NCBI RefSeq assembly: GCF_001028665.1
Contig: NZ_CP011504.1
Location: 1,364,001 to 1,428,000 of the forward strand
Reading direction: 5' to 3'
From: Burkholderia pyrrocinia
Lineage (GTDB): Bacteria > Pseudomonadota > Gammaproteobacteria > Burkholderiales > Burkholderiaceae
Length of the DNA stretch: 64,000 bases
In this document: one piece after another, positions 33,186 through 42,093 of the stretch
Layout of the letters: each line of letters begins with the position of its first letter
How positions within the stretch are numbered: position 1 is the first letter of the stretch
Position numbers and translations under genes: made by a program
Notes under the pieces: model-generated
Told to the model about the DNA's origin: nothing
Databases searched by the model: none
Seen by the model: the letters and a program-made list of their open reading frames with translations, nothing else

Positions 33186-34361
33186 TCATTGCGCGTCGTT
33201 GTTGTCAGAACGCAGTGCCCAGACCGTCGCGGTATTCGTGTTGTCGTCGACGGCCGCGAATTGCAGCTGGCCTTTGCTGCCATGCCCGAACGCAAGGCCG
33301 AATGCCGAGCCCGGCGCGGTATCGACCTGCATCTGCGCGACGAAGCGCCCGTCCACCGTGAATTCGACGATCTCGCTCGGTTGCAGCGGATCGGGGTTGA
33401 CCGCGTCCCCGTTCGCGGTCACGAGATGGCCGTTCGGCGCGCGCGCCAGCGCGAGCGGGCCGTGCAGGTGCTTGGCGTCGAAGTAGATCATCCGTCCGAC
33501 GCCGCCGTTGCGGTTCGTCGACGCGGCGTTCTGGATCGCGAACACCGCGTTGTCGCCCGTGGACGCGACATACAGGACGTCGATGTTCGGGTCGTACGCG
33601 AGGCCGGTCGGGCCGACGACGAGTGCACTGGGATCGGTCCGGTTCACGTAGCCCGACGCGATGATGCGCGAGCCCGGCAGCATCGTGACGCCGTCGTTGC
33701 CGATCGCCAGTTCGATCCGTGCGACCGTGCCGTTCAGTACGTTCGATACGAACGCGGTCACGCGCTGGCCGCGATCGATCACGGTCATGTCCCACGGCCC
33801 GTCGAGCAGCGTGGCGCTGACCAGTTGCGTGACGAGATTGCCCGCCGGATTGATGACGAGCAGCGAGCCCGGCGCGACGACGGTCTTGCCGTCCGGCGTC
33901 GGCACGTTGCCGACCAGCACGAAGCCGCTGCGCAGCACCGTGAGCGCGGTCGTCAGGCCCAGATTTTGGCCCTGGAAGAACGTTGCCGGCGTATTGCCGG
34001 GCGACAGCTTCACGATCGTCGTGCCGGTGCCTTGCAGGTTCGACGCCGCGTTGAAGTTCGACACGACGACGTCACCCGGTTTCAGCGTGCTCCAGGTCGG
34101 CACGCCGCGCGGCACGAACGCGATGCCGTACGGATTGAGATCGCCGTTGGCCGGCACGGTCGATGCGGTGACCGACGAAGGCGGCAGGATGATGTCGTTG
34201 CCGCCGGCCCACGCGAACGTCGACGACAAGGCGGCCAGCCCGGCGGCGCACGCCGCGCGGCGCAACGTGCGCGCGATCGCGTGCGACGCGTGCGCGAACA
34301 CCGGCGGGTGCAAGGCGAAGACGGTCGGGGCGGGTGAACGACAGGACGGGAGAGGGTCCAT
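33186..34361 (-). CDS. Secreted NHL/beta-propeller-like protein
   Basis: A 391-aa protein with an unusually long, arginine-containing N-terminal region ending in AACAAGLAALSSTFAWAGG, a signal peptide. The rest is made of repeated beta-strand blocks such as GPTGLAYDPNIDVLYVASTG and LARAPNGHLVTANGD, typical of NHL-type six-bladed propellers. Function unknown; such proteins bind or hydrolyse small molecules in the periplasm or outside. Convergent-divergent position: tail to tail distance of 191 nt from the serine hydrolase start and divergent from the HIT gene. Confidence 0.82.
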   Translation of the reverse strand: MDPLPSCRSPAPTVFALHPPVFAHASHAIARTLRRAACAAGLAALSSTFAWAGGNDIILPPSSVTASTVPANGDLNPYGIAFVPRGVPTWSTLKPGDVVVSNFNAASNLQGTGTTIVKLSPGNTPATFFQGQNLGLTTALTVLRSGFVLVGNVPTPDGKTVVAPGSLLVINPAGNLVTQLVSATLLDGPWDMTVIDRGQRVTAFVSNVLNGTVARIELAIGNDGVTMLPGSRIIASGYVNRTDPSALVVGPTGLAYDPNIDVLYVASTGDNAVFAIQNAASTNRNGGVGRMIYFDAKHLHGPLALARAPNGHLVTANGDAVNPDPLQPSEIVEFTVDGRFVAQMQVDTAPGSAFGLAFGHGSKGQLQFAAVDDNTNTATVWALRSDNNDAQ

Positions 34362-34646
34362 GGCATGACTCCGGTTGATGAACGCGAGCAGTCATCCCGG
34401 CTGCCGGCCAGCGCAGCCGACGGGTGTCCGGCACGGGTCCGCGATCTTGCCGCGCGAGCCCACGCTCGAAATAAACGGATGGCGACGGTTGCTTATTCCA
34501 TCCGGTTGCGCACGTTGCATGCGCGCCGGCAGTCATTGTTCGCTGCAATGGCGACACGACCTGACACGTTGAAATCCTGCCCGCCGTCGGCCGATAATCG
34601 TCGGGAATCGAACGCTCACCCATTCCAACCGTTATCGGAAACCGCC

Positions 34647-35066
34647 ATGTCCTATGACAACAACAACCCGTTCGCCAGAATCCTGCGCGGCGAACTGCCA
34701 TGCGTGAAGGTCGCGGAAGACGACGCAACCCTTGCGATCATGGATCTGATGCCGCAGGCCGACGGTCACGTGCTCGTGATCCCGAAGGAGCCGGCCGCGC
34801 AGATCTTCGAACTGTCCGGCGACGCGGCCGCGGCCGGCATCCGCATGACGCAGCGCGTCGCGGCGGCCGTGCGCGCGGCGCTCGAGCCGGACGGCGTGTT
34901 CATCGGCCAGTTCAACGGCGCGGCGGCGGGCCAGACGGTCCCGCACGTGCACTTCCACGTGATCCCGCGCTGGGAAGGCGCCGAATTGCGGATGCATGCA
35001 CGCGACATCGCCGATGCGGCGACGCTCGAATCGATCGCCGAGCGTATTCGCGCGCGTTTCGTGTAA
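34647..35066 (+). CDS. HIT-family nucleotide hydrolase/transferase
   Basis: A 139-aa HIT-superfamily protein. PFARILRGELPCVKVAEDD and LVIPKEPAAQIFEL are family features, and HVHFHVIPRW is the histidine triad; the central His is the nucleotidyl-transfer nucleophile. Likely acts on AMP-linked substrates (adenosine phosphoramidase or dinucleoside polyphosphate). Start at 34647 chosen by the family N-terminus; there is no strong Shine-Dalgarno. The upstream 285-nt spacer shared with the propeller gene contains no recognisable box. Confidence 0.92.
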   Translation: MSYDNNNPFARILRGELPCVKVAEDDATLAIMDLMPQADGHVLVIPKEPAAQIFELSGDAAAAGIRMTQRVAAAVRAALEPDGVFIGQFNGAAAGQTVPHVHFHVIPRWEGAELRMHARDIADAATLESIAERIRARFV

Positions 35067-35324
35067 CGGATCGACGGCACGCGGCACGGCACGGCGGGTG
35101 AGAACCGGCCGGCCGCCGCGCCGCCATCGCCTGTTTCGGCGGTCACGCGAAGTAACACGTGTAACCGCCGGCGAAACTCGGCTCGGCAAGCCCGGCGCTA
35201 GACTCCGCGCATTACTTCATCGAGCGACAGGAAGAGCGGATCGCCTCTTCGTGCCGGCCGCCGCCCCTCGCGGCGGCGTGGTCTCCGCAAGGTGTCATTC
35301 GTCTTTCGCGCCGGGAATCGAGCC

Positions 35325-35489
35325 ATGTCCAGACTTCTCATCACGCTTGCCCTGATCGGCGGCCTGTCCGGCTGCTATGTCGCGCCGCCGTACGGTTACG
35401 CGCCCGCGCCGGCCTACTACGGCTACGCGCCGGCGTATTACGCGCCGCCCGTCAGCATCGGGATCGGCGGCAACTTCCGCATTCGCTGA
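35325..35489 (+). CDS. Small proline/tyrosine-rich lipoprotein
   Basis: A 54-aa protein. The signal peptide LLITLALIGGLSGC ends in a lipobox (LSGC), so the mature form should be a lipoprotein of about 38 residues rich in YAP/YY repeats (PPYGYAPAPAYYGYAPAYY). Short YGYAP-type lipoproteins are common in Burkholderia envelopes; function unknown. The ATG follows GGGAATCGAGCC. It lies 152 nt before the next gene on the same strand. Confidence 0.75.
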   Translation: MSRLLITLALIGGLSGCYVAPPYGYAPAPAYYGYAPAYYAPPVSIGIGGNFRIR

Positions 35490-35641
35490 TCGGGCCCCCG
35501 GCGCGGGCGCCGCCCGCACCGGTTCGCTGCCCTTCGCCGGACGATTCGCGCGAATTCGCGCGCCGCATGACGACGGCGCGCGTCGCATCGTGCGCACGGT
35601 TCCTATACTTCACAGGAAAGCGCATCTCCGGTGAGGTAGCC

Positions 35642-36301
35642 ATGTCGGTCACACGCAAGGTCGCTGTGCTGTCGGGCGTAGCCACGCTCGTCTATCTCGG
35701 GCTCGCCGTGCTCGGTTTCGGCGGGTTCGCCGCCTTTTTCTCGCATCCGCCGCTGACCGTCATCGTCGTCGCGACACTCGCGATGGCCGTCGTCGCGATG
35801 TTCACCGAAGGCAACCTGAGCACCGGCGAGCGCGAAAACCGCGACAACCGCTGGGTGCTCGCGGCATTCGCGGTGAGCGGCTTCCTGCTCGCGTATCTGC
35901 CCGCGCTGACCGACCGGCTCGATGTCTGGACCTTCGGCGGCGATACGGTGCGATGGCTCGGCGTCGCGCTGTACATCGCGGGCGGAGCGCTGCGCATCTG
36001 GCCCGTGTTCGTGCTCGGCAAGCGCTTCAGCGGGCTCGTCGCGATCCAGCCGGGCCATACGCTCGTGACCGACGGCATCTACCGCCGCATCCGCAATCCG
36101 AGCTATCTCGGCCTGCTCGTCAATTCGGTCGGCTGGGCGCTCGCGTTCCGCTCGGGCGTCGGCGTGCTGCTGGTCGCGCTGATGATCGTGCCGCTGGTCG
36201 CGCGCATCCGCTCGGAGGAAGCGCTGCTGCGTTCGCAATTCGGCGCCGATTACGACGCGTATTGCGCGCGGACCTGGCGGCTGCTGCCCGGCGTGTACTG
36301 A
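35642..36301 (+). CDS. Isoprenylcysteine carboxyl methyltransferase-like membrane protein
   Basis: A 219-aa membrane methyltransferase-like protein with about five helices. IYRRIRNPSYLGLLVNSVGW and EEALLRSQFGADYDAYCART are the two C-terminal signatures of the ICMT/PEMT family, which transfer methyl groups from S-adenosylmethionine to lipids or lipidated substrates. Bacterial substrates are mostly unknown. ATG at 35642; GGTGAGG lies about 8 nt upstream. Monocistronic or coupled with the lipoprotein gene. Confidence 0.88.
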   Translation: MSVTRKVAVLSGVATLVYLGLAVLGFGGFAAFFSHPPLTVIVVATLAMAVVAMFTEGNLSTGERENRDNRWVLAAFAVSGFLLAYLPALTDRLDVWTFGGDTVRWLGVALYIAGGALRIWPVFVLGKRFSGLVAIQPGHTLVTDGIYRRIRNPSYLGLLVNSVGWALAFRSGVGVLLVALMIVPLVARIRSEEALLRSQFGADYDAYCARTWRLLPGVY

Positions 36302-36677
36302 CCCCTCATCCCACACCGACTGTCGTTTCGGCGCGTGCTCACGACACGTGCCCGATGTGTTGCCACGTGTGTCTCGAACGTGCGGCGGCGCATGTGTCAG
36401 GTCTGCCGTTCCGCAGGGCCTGATCGTCGCTGAAGCCAATACCGGCGCGGGTTCCAAGCGATTTGTGAGATCGCGTTCCACGTCCGTTATTCGCAAACAA
36501 CTTGTTACCAGAATGTCCACGGCAGGGGGGCGGGACCGGTGCTATTCTTCGCCGCAAGCTCAATGAAATGAATTGGTCCGGGGTTCGGCACAATGCCTGA
36601 ATCGACGTCAATCGATTCAGATCGTCGTACCGAGCGGACCTTCGATAACCAGATTGCGAACAAGGAAGAATACGGGA
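36302..36677. other. Intergenic region before the glycine-zipper gene
   Basis: A 376-nt gap. I see no gene. The 100 nt before the glycine-zipper gene contain the AT-richer stretch AATGAAATGAATTGG and the Shine-Dalgarno AAGGAAG; a promoter there is likely but not pinpointed. Confidence 0.5.
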
Positions 36678-37133
36678 ATGTGGAAGAAAATTGCCCCCGC
36701 TCTCGTCGTCGCCGCGCTGACCGGCACGACTGCACTGCCGGCATTGGCCGGTGATTTGAACAACGCGCTTGGCGGCGCGCTCGGCGGGGTTGCCGGCGCA
36801 GCGGTCGGCGGCGCGGTCGGCGGCAGCACCGGCTCGGTAATCGGCGGCGCCATCGGCGGCGGCGCGGGTGGCGCGGTGACGTCGAACCGGCGCGAGCGCA
36901 CCGGCGCGATCATCGGCGGCGCACTCGGCGGCGGCGCAGGTACCGCGGCAGGCAACGCGATGGGCGGCCGCACGGGCGGCCTGCTGGGCGCGGCGGTCGG
37001 CGGCGGCGCGGGCGCGGCGCTCGGCGGCAACATGTCGCGCAGCTCGTACGAGCGCGATTACGGCGATCGCGGTTATCGCGGCGATCGCGGCTATCGTCGC
37101 CACAAGCATCATCACCACCGCGACTGGGACTGA
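36678..37133 (+). CDS. Exported glycine-zipper protein
   Basis: A 151-aa protein with a signal peptide (KIAPALVVAALTGTTALPAL-AG) and about 90 residues of GxxxG-type glycine zippers (GGALGGVAGAAVGGAVGG and repeats), able to pair helices in a membrane. The C-terminus is charged, rich in Arg, Tyr and His (DRGYRGDRGYRRHKHHHH), and could contact metals or polyanions. Related glycine-zipper 2TM proteins sit in the outer membrane or periplasm. Shine-Dalgarno AAGGAAG about 12 nt before the ATG. Confidence 0.85.
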   Translation: MWKKIAPALVVAALTGTTALPALAGDLNNALGGALGGVAGAAVGGAVGGSTGSVIGGAIGGGAGGAVTSNRRERTGAIIGGALGGGAGTAAGNAMGGRTGGLLGAAVGGGAGAALGGNMSRSSYERDYGDRGYRGDRGYRRHKHHHHRDWD

Positions 37134-38013
37134 TCGCCGCTGGCGCGGCACGGTGCGCGACCTGCGCACCGTCGCGCCGACGGCGTCGGCACCCGACGCG
37201 AAGATCGGCCCGGCGGCCTGCCGGGCCGCCATCGCCGGCCAGCCCGGCGACCCTTTCCGGCTTCATCCGCCGCTGCCATGCGCCCGATCGACGGGCCGGC
37301 CATTTCCCCCTCGTCGTATTTCCCCGCTTCCCGACTTCACGGTCTGCCGCGCCTGAATGCGTCTGCGCAGAATTGGCAAACGCCATCTACGTTCCGTTCG
37401 CGTTCGTCGCGTCAATCCGTTCCGGCATGACGAAGGTTTGCAACGGGAGCGGAGCCGCCTGCAACCGACCGCACATCGACCGTCTGCCAGCCGCGTAACC
37501 AGATGTATCGCGACCTGCATCGCGCCACCGGACTGGCTGCGATCGGAGGCGCCGCATCGATTGTCCCGGCGCTTCGTCGGCAATGCGCCGGCCGTCAGGA
37601 TTTCCCTGATATGCAGGCCGCCGCGCCAAGCCGTTTCATCGTGCATCGCGGGTGCCGGCGAGTAGTGGGAAATCGAATGGATTCCATCGCAACATTTAAT
37701 TGGTCGATTGCGATCGACTTCGCTATCGTCAACGATGCCCGCGTACGGAATCGAACCGAGCCGTCCGCCGCGTCTCGCCTTGCCGCATGATCGCGAGCGC
37801 CGCGGCCCGGCCGCCGCACCCGCCAGCATGGGTCGTCGCGTCCGGTCAACCGGACGGATCCGTCGCGAAGCCTGGCCGACCGAACGAAGGCGCATGCGCT
37901 TTCAAGCCACCCCGGCAACGATGTCCCGCCGCCGCCTGCGCGCCCCACGCGCAGGCGTGCCGCCCGATGCCGTTAGCGCCCGGGGCCGGACCAACCCATT
38001 GCCTGGATGCACT
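37134..38013. other. 880-nt region without a supported gene
   Basis: Several overlapping open frames exist on both strands but none has a Shine-Dalgarno, family character or consistent third-position GC. The sequence between 37430 and 37770 is less GC-rich than its flanks. Possible contents are the promoter of the following gene or a non-coding RNA; I can point to no specific structure. Confidence 0.5.
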
Positions 38014-38850
38014 ATGTCTAAGACAACGTATTACGCGCCGCATGGCGGCCACCCGCCGCAGACCGATCTGCTGACCGATCGCGCGATGTTCACCGAGGCG
38101 TACGCGGTGATCCCGAAGGGTGTGATGCGCGACATCGTCACGAGCTGGCTGCCGTTCTGGACGAACACGCGCCTGTGGGTGATCGCCCGCCCGCTGTCGG
38201 GTTTCGCCGAAACCTTCTCGCAGTACATCGTCGAAGTGAACCCGGGCGGCGGCAGCGACAAGCCGGAGCAGGACAAGAACGCCGAAGCCGTGCTGTTCGT
38301 CGTCGAAGGCGAAGCCGAGCTGACGCTGCAGGGCTCGAAGCACGTGCTGAAGCCGGGCGGCTATGCGTTCATTCCGCCGGGCGCGGACTGGACGCTGCAC
38401 AACGTCAGCGATGCCGCGGTGCGTTTCCACTGGGTTCGCAAGCACTACCAGGCCGTCGACGGCATCCCGCTTCCCGAAGCCTTCGTGACCAACGAGCAGG
38501 ACGTCGAGCCGATCCCGATGCCGGGCACCAACGGTGCGTGGGTGACGACGCGCTTCGTCGACATGAGCGACATGCGCCACGACATGCACGTGAACATCGT
38601 GACGTTCGAGCCGGGCGGCGTGATTCCGTTCGCCGAAACGCACGTGATGGAGCACGGCCTGTACGTGCTCGAAGGCAAGGCCGTCTATCGCCTGAACCAG
38701 GACTGGGTCGAGGTGGAAGCGGGCGACTTCATGTGGCTGCGCGCGTTCTGCCCGCAGGCGTGCTATTCGGGCGGCCCCGGCCGTTTCCGCTACCTGCTGT
38801 ACAAGGATGTGAACCGTCACATGAACCTGACGCTGAACCCCGCGCGCTAA
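38014..38850 (+). CDS. allE: (S)-ureidoglycine aminohydrolase
   Basis: A 278-aa bicupin enzyme of the UGlyAH family that converts (S)-ureidoglycine, made by allantoate amidohydrolase, to (S)-ureidoglycolate and ammonia, a step of purine-ring degradation. Two cupin domains: AVLFVVEGEAELTLQG and ETHVMEHGLYVLEGKAVYRL; the C-terminal motif holds the Mn ligands (E-T-H...E-H). Start MSKTTYYAPHGGHPPQ fits the family; upstream frame extension is non-family. No other allantoin genes are adjacent in the window. A strong terminator follows. Confidence 0.93.
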   Translation: MSKTTYYAPHGGHPPQTDLLTDRAMFTEAYAVIPKGVMRDIVTSWLPFWTNTRLWVIARPLSGFAETFSQYIVEVNPGGGSDKPEQDKNAEAVLFVVEGEAELTLQGSKHVLKPGGYAFIPPGADWTLHNVSDAAVRFHWVRKHYQAVDGIPLPEAFVTNEQDVEPIPMPGTNGAWVTTRFVDMSDMRHDMHVNIVTFEPGGVIPFAETHVMEHGLYVLEGKAVYRLNQDWVEVEAGDFMWLRAFCPQACYSGGPGRFRYLLYKDVNRHMNLTLNPAR

Positions 38851-38877
38851 GCGCCGCGTCAGCAGTCGAATGCGAAA

Positions 38878-38907
38878 GCCCGCCGGCGGATGCCGGCGGG
38901 CTTTTTT
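38878..38907 (+). terminator. Intrinsic terminator after allE
   Basis: GCCCGCCGGC, a 4-nt loop, GCCGGCGGGC and six T residues, 27 nt beyond the stop codon. A perfect 10-bp stem. Confidence 0.95.
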
Positions 38908-39016
38908 CATGTCGCGGTCTGACGGGGCGAGCGCATGCAGGCGGCCGGGGACGCGCATTTCGACGGCAAGACCCGTGACCTGGCCCGCGCCGGAAACGTG
39001 GATGCAGTCCCGCGCA

Positions 39017-39943
39017 TCATCCCGCCTGCCCATCGCGCAACGGCGCGCCGGTCAAGCGCAGCTCTTGCGCCAGGCCGATCAGCGCGCGCAACCGCGCGGG
39101 CACGAAGCGATGGCCCGAATAGTAGAGCCGCAGTCCACCGAACGACGGGCACCACGGGACCAGCACCGGCACCAGCGCGCCGGTTTTCAGTTCTTCCTCG
39201 ATGAACCATTCGGAGATGAAGCCGATGCCTAGCCCGAGCAGGATCGCCTGCTTGATGGCGGACAGTTCATTGAGCGCCAACCGCACGGGCAGGTCCATCT
39301 GCAGCTTCTGCCCCTTGCGTTCGAGCTCCCAGTGATAGATGCCGCCGTGGGACATGCGCATGCCGATGCTCTGGTGCTCGAGCAGGTCGCGCGGATGACG
39401 GGGCGTGCCGTGGCGCTTCAGATACTCGGGTGTCGCCACCACCAGCATGCGGATATCGCGCGAGAGCGCCACGGCGATCATGTCCTGCGGCACGGATTCG
39501 GCCAGGCGGATGCCGGCGTCGAACCCTTCGGCGACGATGTCGATCAGGCGCGACTCGCTCACGATGTCGATCCGGACGTCGGGGTAGCGCTGTGCGTACG
39601 GGTAAAACAGCGGTTCCATCAACATGTGCGCGGCGCCCTGCGGCGCGTTGATGCGCAGCGTGCCGCTCGGCGTGTCGGGCCCGGTGCCGGCTTCTTCGCC
39701 GGCGCTCCTGATCTCGGCAAGCGCGGGCGCGATGCGCTCCACATAGCGCTGGCCTGCATCGGTCAGCGACACGCTCCGTGTCGAGCGGTTGAACAGCCGC
39801 ACCTTCAGGCGTGCTTCCAGTCCGGCCACGGCGCTGCTTACCGCCGTCGTGGACATGCCCAGCTCCAGCGCCGCGCCGCGAAAGCTGCTGCGGCGCGCGA
39901 CGGCCAGGACTACTTCCAGTTCGGTCATTCCGGTGCGGTGCAT
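39017..39943 (-). CDS. LysR-family transcriptional regulator
   Basis: A 308-aa LysR regulator of the CrgA/DsdC-like branch: helix-turn-helix [20 protein letters not shown] in the first 40 residues and an effector domain with [12 protein letters not shown] and [11 protein letters not shown]. The start at 39943 ([10 protein letters not shown]) follows AGGA; a longer form from 39979 is possible. It is divergent from the aldehyde dehydrogenase gene across 118 nt that contain nested inverted repeats (40017-40044), so it probably controls that gene. Confidence 0.92.
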   Translation of the reverse strand: MHRTGMTELEVVLAVARRSSFRGAALELGMSTTAVSSAVAGLEARLKVRLFNRSTRSVSLTDAGQRYVERIAPALAEIRSAGEEAGTGPDTPSGTLRINAPQGAAHMLMEPLFYPYAQRYPDVRIDIVSESRLIDIVAEGFDAGIRLAESVPQDMIAVALSRDIRMLVVATPEYLKRHGTPRHPRDLLEHQSIGMRMSHGGIYHWELERKGQKLQMDLPVRLALNELSAIKQAILLGLGIGFISEWFIEEELKTGALVPVLVPWCPSFGGLRLYYSGHRFVPARLRALIGLAQELRLTGAPLRDGQAG

Positions 39944-40016
39944 CGATTGTCCTGATTTTCGGGATGCGTCATCAGCCATAAAGCGGCTTATCAGAACAGT
40001 AATGTATTCCTAGACT

Positions 40017-40044
40017 GCGTGTCATGACAGCTTGTCGGACACGC
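40017..40044. promoter_or_regulatory. Nested inverted repeats in the LysR/aldehyde dehydrogenase spacer
   Basis: GCGTGTC and GACACGC form 7-nt arms around 14 nt; inside the left half lies the perfect palindrome TGTCATGACA (40020-40029). The site ends 17 nt before the dehydrogenase start codon and overlaps the space just before its Shine-Dalgarno. Binding by the divergent LysR protein is inferred. Confidence 0.5.
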
Positions 40045-40061
40045 GCAAAGGAGCACGCACC

Positions 40062-41495
40062 ATGCAACGCATCGAACACATCTACATCAACGGCGAATTC
40101 GTGACGCCGCACGGCCACGAATGGTTCGACCTGCACGACCCGAGCACCGAGCAGGTCATCGGCCAGGTCCGCCTCGGCGACGCGCAGGATGCCGAGCGGG
40201 CGATCGCCGCGGCCAAGGCCGCGTTCCCCGGCTGGTCGCGCACCACGCGGGAAGAGCGCATCGCCGCGCTCACGCGCATGCACGAGGCCGTCGTCGCGCG
40301 GGAAGACGACCTGATGCAGGCGATCCTGACCGAATACGGCGCGCCGCTCGTGCGCGGCCGCTGGATGGCGACCTATCCGGCGGATACCATCCGGCAGGCC
40401 ATCGCCGCGCTGGAGTCGTTCGCGTTCGAGGAACAGGCCGGCTCGGCCCGCGTGATCATGACGCCCGTCGGCGTGGCCGGCCTGATCACGCCGTGGAACA
40501 GCGATGCGGGATTCATCTGCAACAAGCTGGCCACCGCGCTGGCGGCCGGCTGCACCGCGGTCATCAAGCCCAGCGAGATGAGCGCAATGCAGACGCAGAT
40601 CGTCACCGAAGCGCTGCATGCGGCGGGCCTGCCCAACGGCGTCTTCAATATCGTCAACGGGCGCGGCGACGTGGTGGGCGACGCGATCTCGCGCAGCCCC
40701 GACGTCGCGAAGATTTCCTTCACCGGCTCGTCCGCGGTGGGCCAGCATCTGGTGAGCGCGGGCGCGGCCACGATGAAGCGCGTGACGCTGGAGCTTGGCG
40801 GCAAGTCGCCCACGGTCGTGCTCGACGATGCGGATTTCGCGAGCATCATGCCGCTCGTGTTGCAGGCGGGATTTGCCAACAGCGGCCAGGCGTGCATCGC
40901 GGGTACGCGCGTGCTGGTGCCGCGCCACCGGCTCGCGGAATTTGAGGACGTGATCAAGCATGCGGTTGCACTGATCCGCTCCGGCGACCCGCGCGACGCC
41001 GATACCGACATCGGGCCGATGGTCAGCGCGAAGCAATGGGAGCGGGTGCAAGACTACATCCGCATCGGGCAGGAAGAAGGTGCGGTGCTGCTGGCGGGCG
41101 GCGAAGGGCGGCCTGAAGGCTTGCAAGCCGGGTGGTTCGTGAGGCCCACGATCTTTTCTCGTGCGAACAACCGGATGCGGATCGCGCAGGAGGAAATCTT
41201 CGGCCCGGTGCTGACCATCATCCCCTACGAAGACGACGCCGATGCGATCGCCATTGCCAACGATACGCGCTATGGCCTGAGTGCGGTGGTGCTGGGCACG
41301 GATCCCGAACGTTGCGAGCGCGTGGCGCTGCAGATCGATGCCGGCCGCGTGCTCGTCAATACGCTGGCCCATGAGCCGCTTGCGCCGTTCGGGGGCTTCA
41401 AGCATTCGGGACTGGGGCGCGAAATGGGCCGGTGGGGCATCAGCGCGTACCTGGAACCCAAGACCCTGATCGGCAGCGCAAGCCGGGTTGCCTGA
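40062..41495 (+). CDS. NAD(P)-dependent aldehyde dehydrogenase
   Basis: A 477-aa ALDH-superfamily enzyme of normal length. TPWNSDAG is the substrate-pocket Asn motif, FTGSSAVGQ the nucleotide-binding loop, LELGGKSP carries the general-base Glu and SGQACIAGTRVLVP the catalytic Cys. Oxidises an aldehyde to the carboxylic acid; substrate unknown. AAAGGAG lies 9 nt before the ATG. Likely controlled by the divergent LysR gene. A weak GC-rich hairpin follows at 41515-41540. Confidence 0.93.
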   Translation: MQRIEHIYINGEFVTPHGHEWFDLHDPSTEQVIGQVRLGDAQDAERAIAAAKAAFPGWSRTTREERIAALTRMHEAVVAREDDLMQAILTEYGAPLVRGRWMATYPADTIRQAIAALESFAFEEQAGSARVIMTPVGVAGLITPWNSDAGFICNKLATALAAGCTAVIKPSEMSAMQTQIVTEALHAAGLPNGVFNIVNGRGDVVGDAISRSPDVAKISFTGSSAVGQHLVSAGAATMKRVTLELGGKSPTVVLDDADFASIMPLVLQAGFANSGQACIAGTRVLVPRHRLAEFEDVIKHAVALIRSGDPRDADTDIGPMVSAKQWERVQDYIRIGQEEGAVLLAGGEGRPEGLQAGWFVRPTIFSRANNRMRIAQEEIFGPVLTIIPYEDDADAIAIANDTRYGLSAVVLGTDPERCERVALQIDAGRVLVNTLAHEPLAPFGGFKHSGLGREMGRWGISAYLEPKTLIGSASRVA

Positions 41496-41514
41496 GCAAG
41501 CGTTCCCGTCCGAT

Positions 41515-41540
41515 GCCCCCGTATGCCGTGCGGGGGCGTT
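41515..41540 (+). terminator. Possible weak terminator after the aldehyde dehydrogenase gene
   Basis: GCCCCC and GGGGGC pair around 11 nt and are followed by GTTT, 20 nt after the stop codon. The T-tract is short, so termination is uncertain. Confidence 0.4.
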
Positions 41541-41738
41541 TGCGCATCGCGAGCCGCTGCGCGGCACCGCATCGCATGTGCCAGGGTGTCGCCGGCGATC
41601 GCGTGCCCGGGTCGGAACGGGCGAATGCGGTGCGTTCGGACCATGCCGGGCCGCCGCCGAACACGGCGGCGCCACACGCCTGCACGCCGAGTGCGTGCGC
41701 GGCGCGTTCGTCGCGCGTGCGACGCCCGCTGCGACACG

Positions 41739-42083
41739 TCACGGCTTCCCGTTGATCGCGGTCAGATATCGCGCGAGGTCGTCGATCGCCTCAGGCGGCA
41801 GCGGCGCGCCATAGACCGCGCGCATCTTGATGACCTCCGCCTTCCACTCCTGGAACGACAGCGGCGGTTGCCGGGTCACCATGTCGACCGAATGGCAGAT
41901 CAGGCAATGCAGGTTCGCGAGATCGGCGCCCGGGCCGGGCGGAAACTTCTGCGTATCGCCGGGCAACGCGACCTCGACCGTTCCGGTCGGCGCGGCGCGC
42001 GCCGTCTTGCCCGTTTGCGCCATCGCGGCGCTGCCCGCGCAGGTCACCGCTGCGAGCAGGAGCGCGGCACACGTCTTCATCAT
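41739..42083 (-). CDS. sorB: Periplasmic c-type cytochrome, sulfite dehydrogenase subunit B-like
   Basis: A 114-aa monoheme cytochrome c. Signal peptide CAALLLAAVTCAGSAAMAQ, then one heme site CLICHS (Cys60, Cys63, His64). Next to SorA it is the natural electron acceptor of sulfite oxidation, passing electrons to the respiratory chain. Two tandem ATGs (42083, 42080) are possible starts; AGGAG precedes both. Only 10 nt separate it from sorA, so the two form one transcript. Assignment to SorB rests on context and size. Confidence 0.85.
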   Translation of the reverse strand: MMKTCAALLLAAVTCAGSAAMAQTGKTARAAPTGTVEVALPGDTQKFPPGPGADLANLHCLICHSVDMVTRQPPLSFQEWKAEVIKMRAVYGAPLPPEAIDDLARYLTAINGKP

Positions 42084-42093
42084 GATCGGCTCC

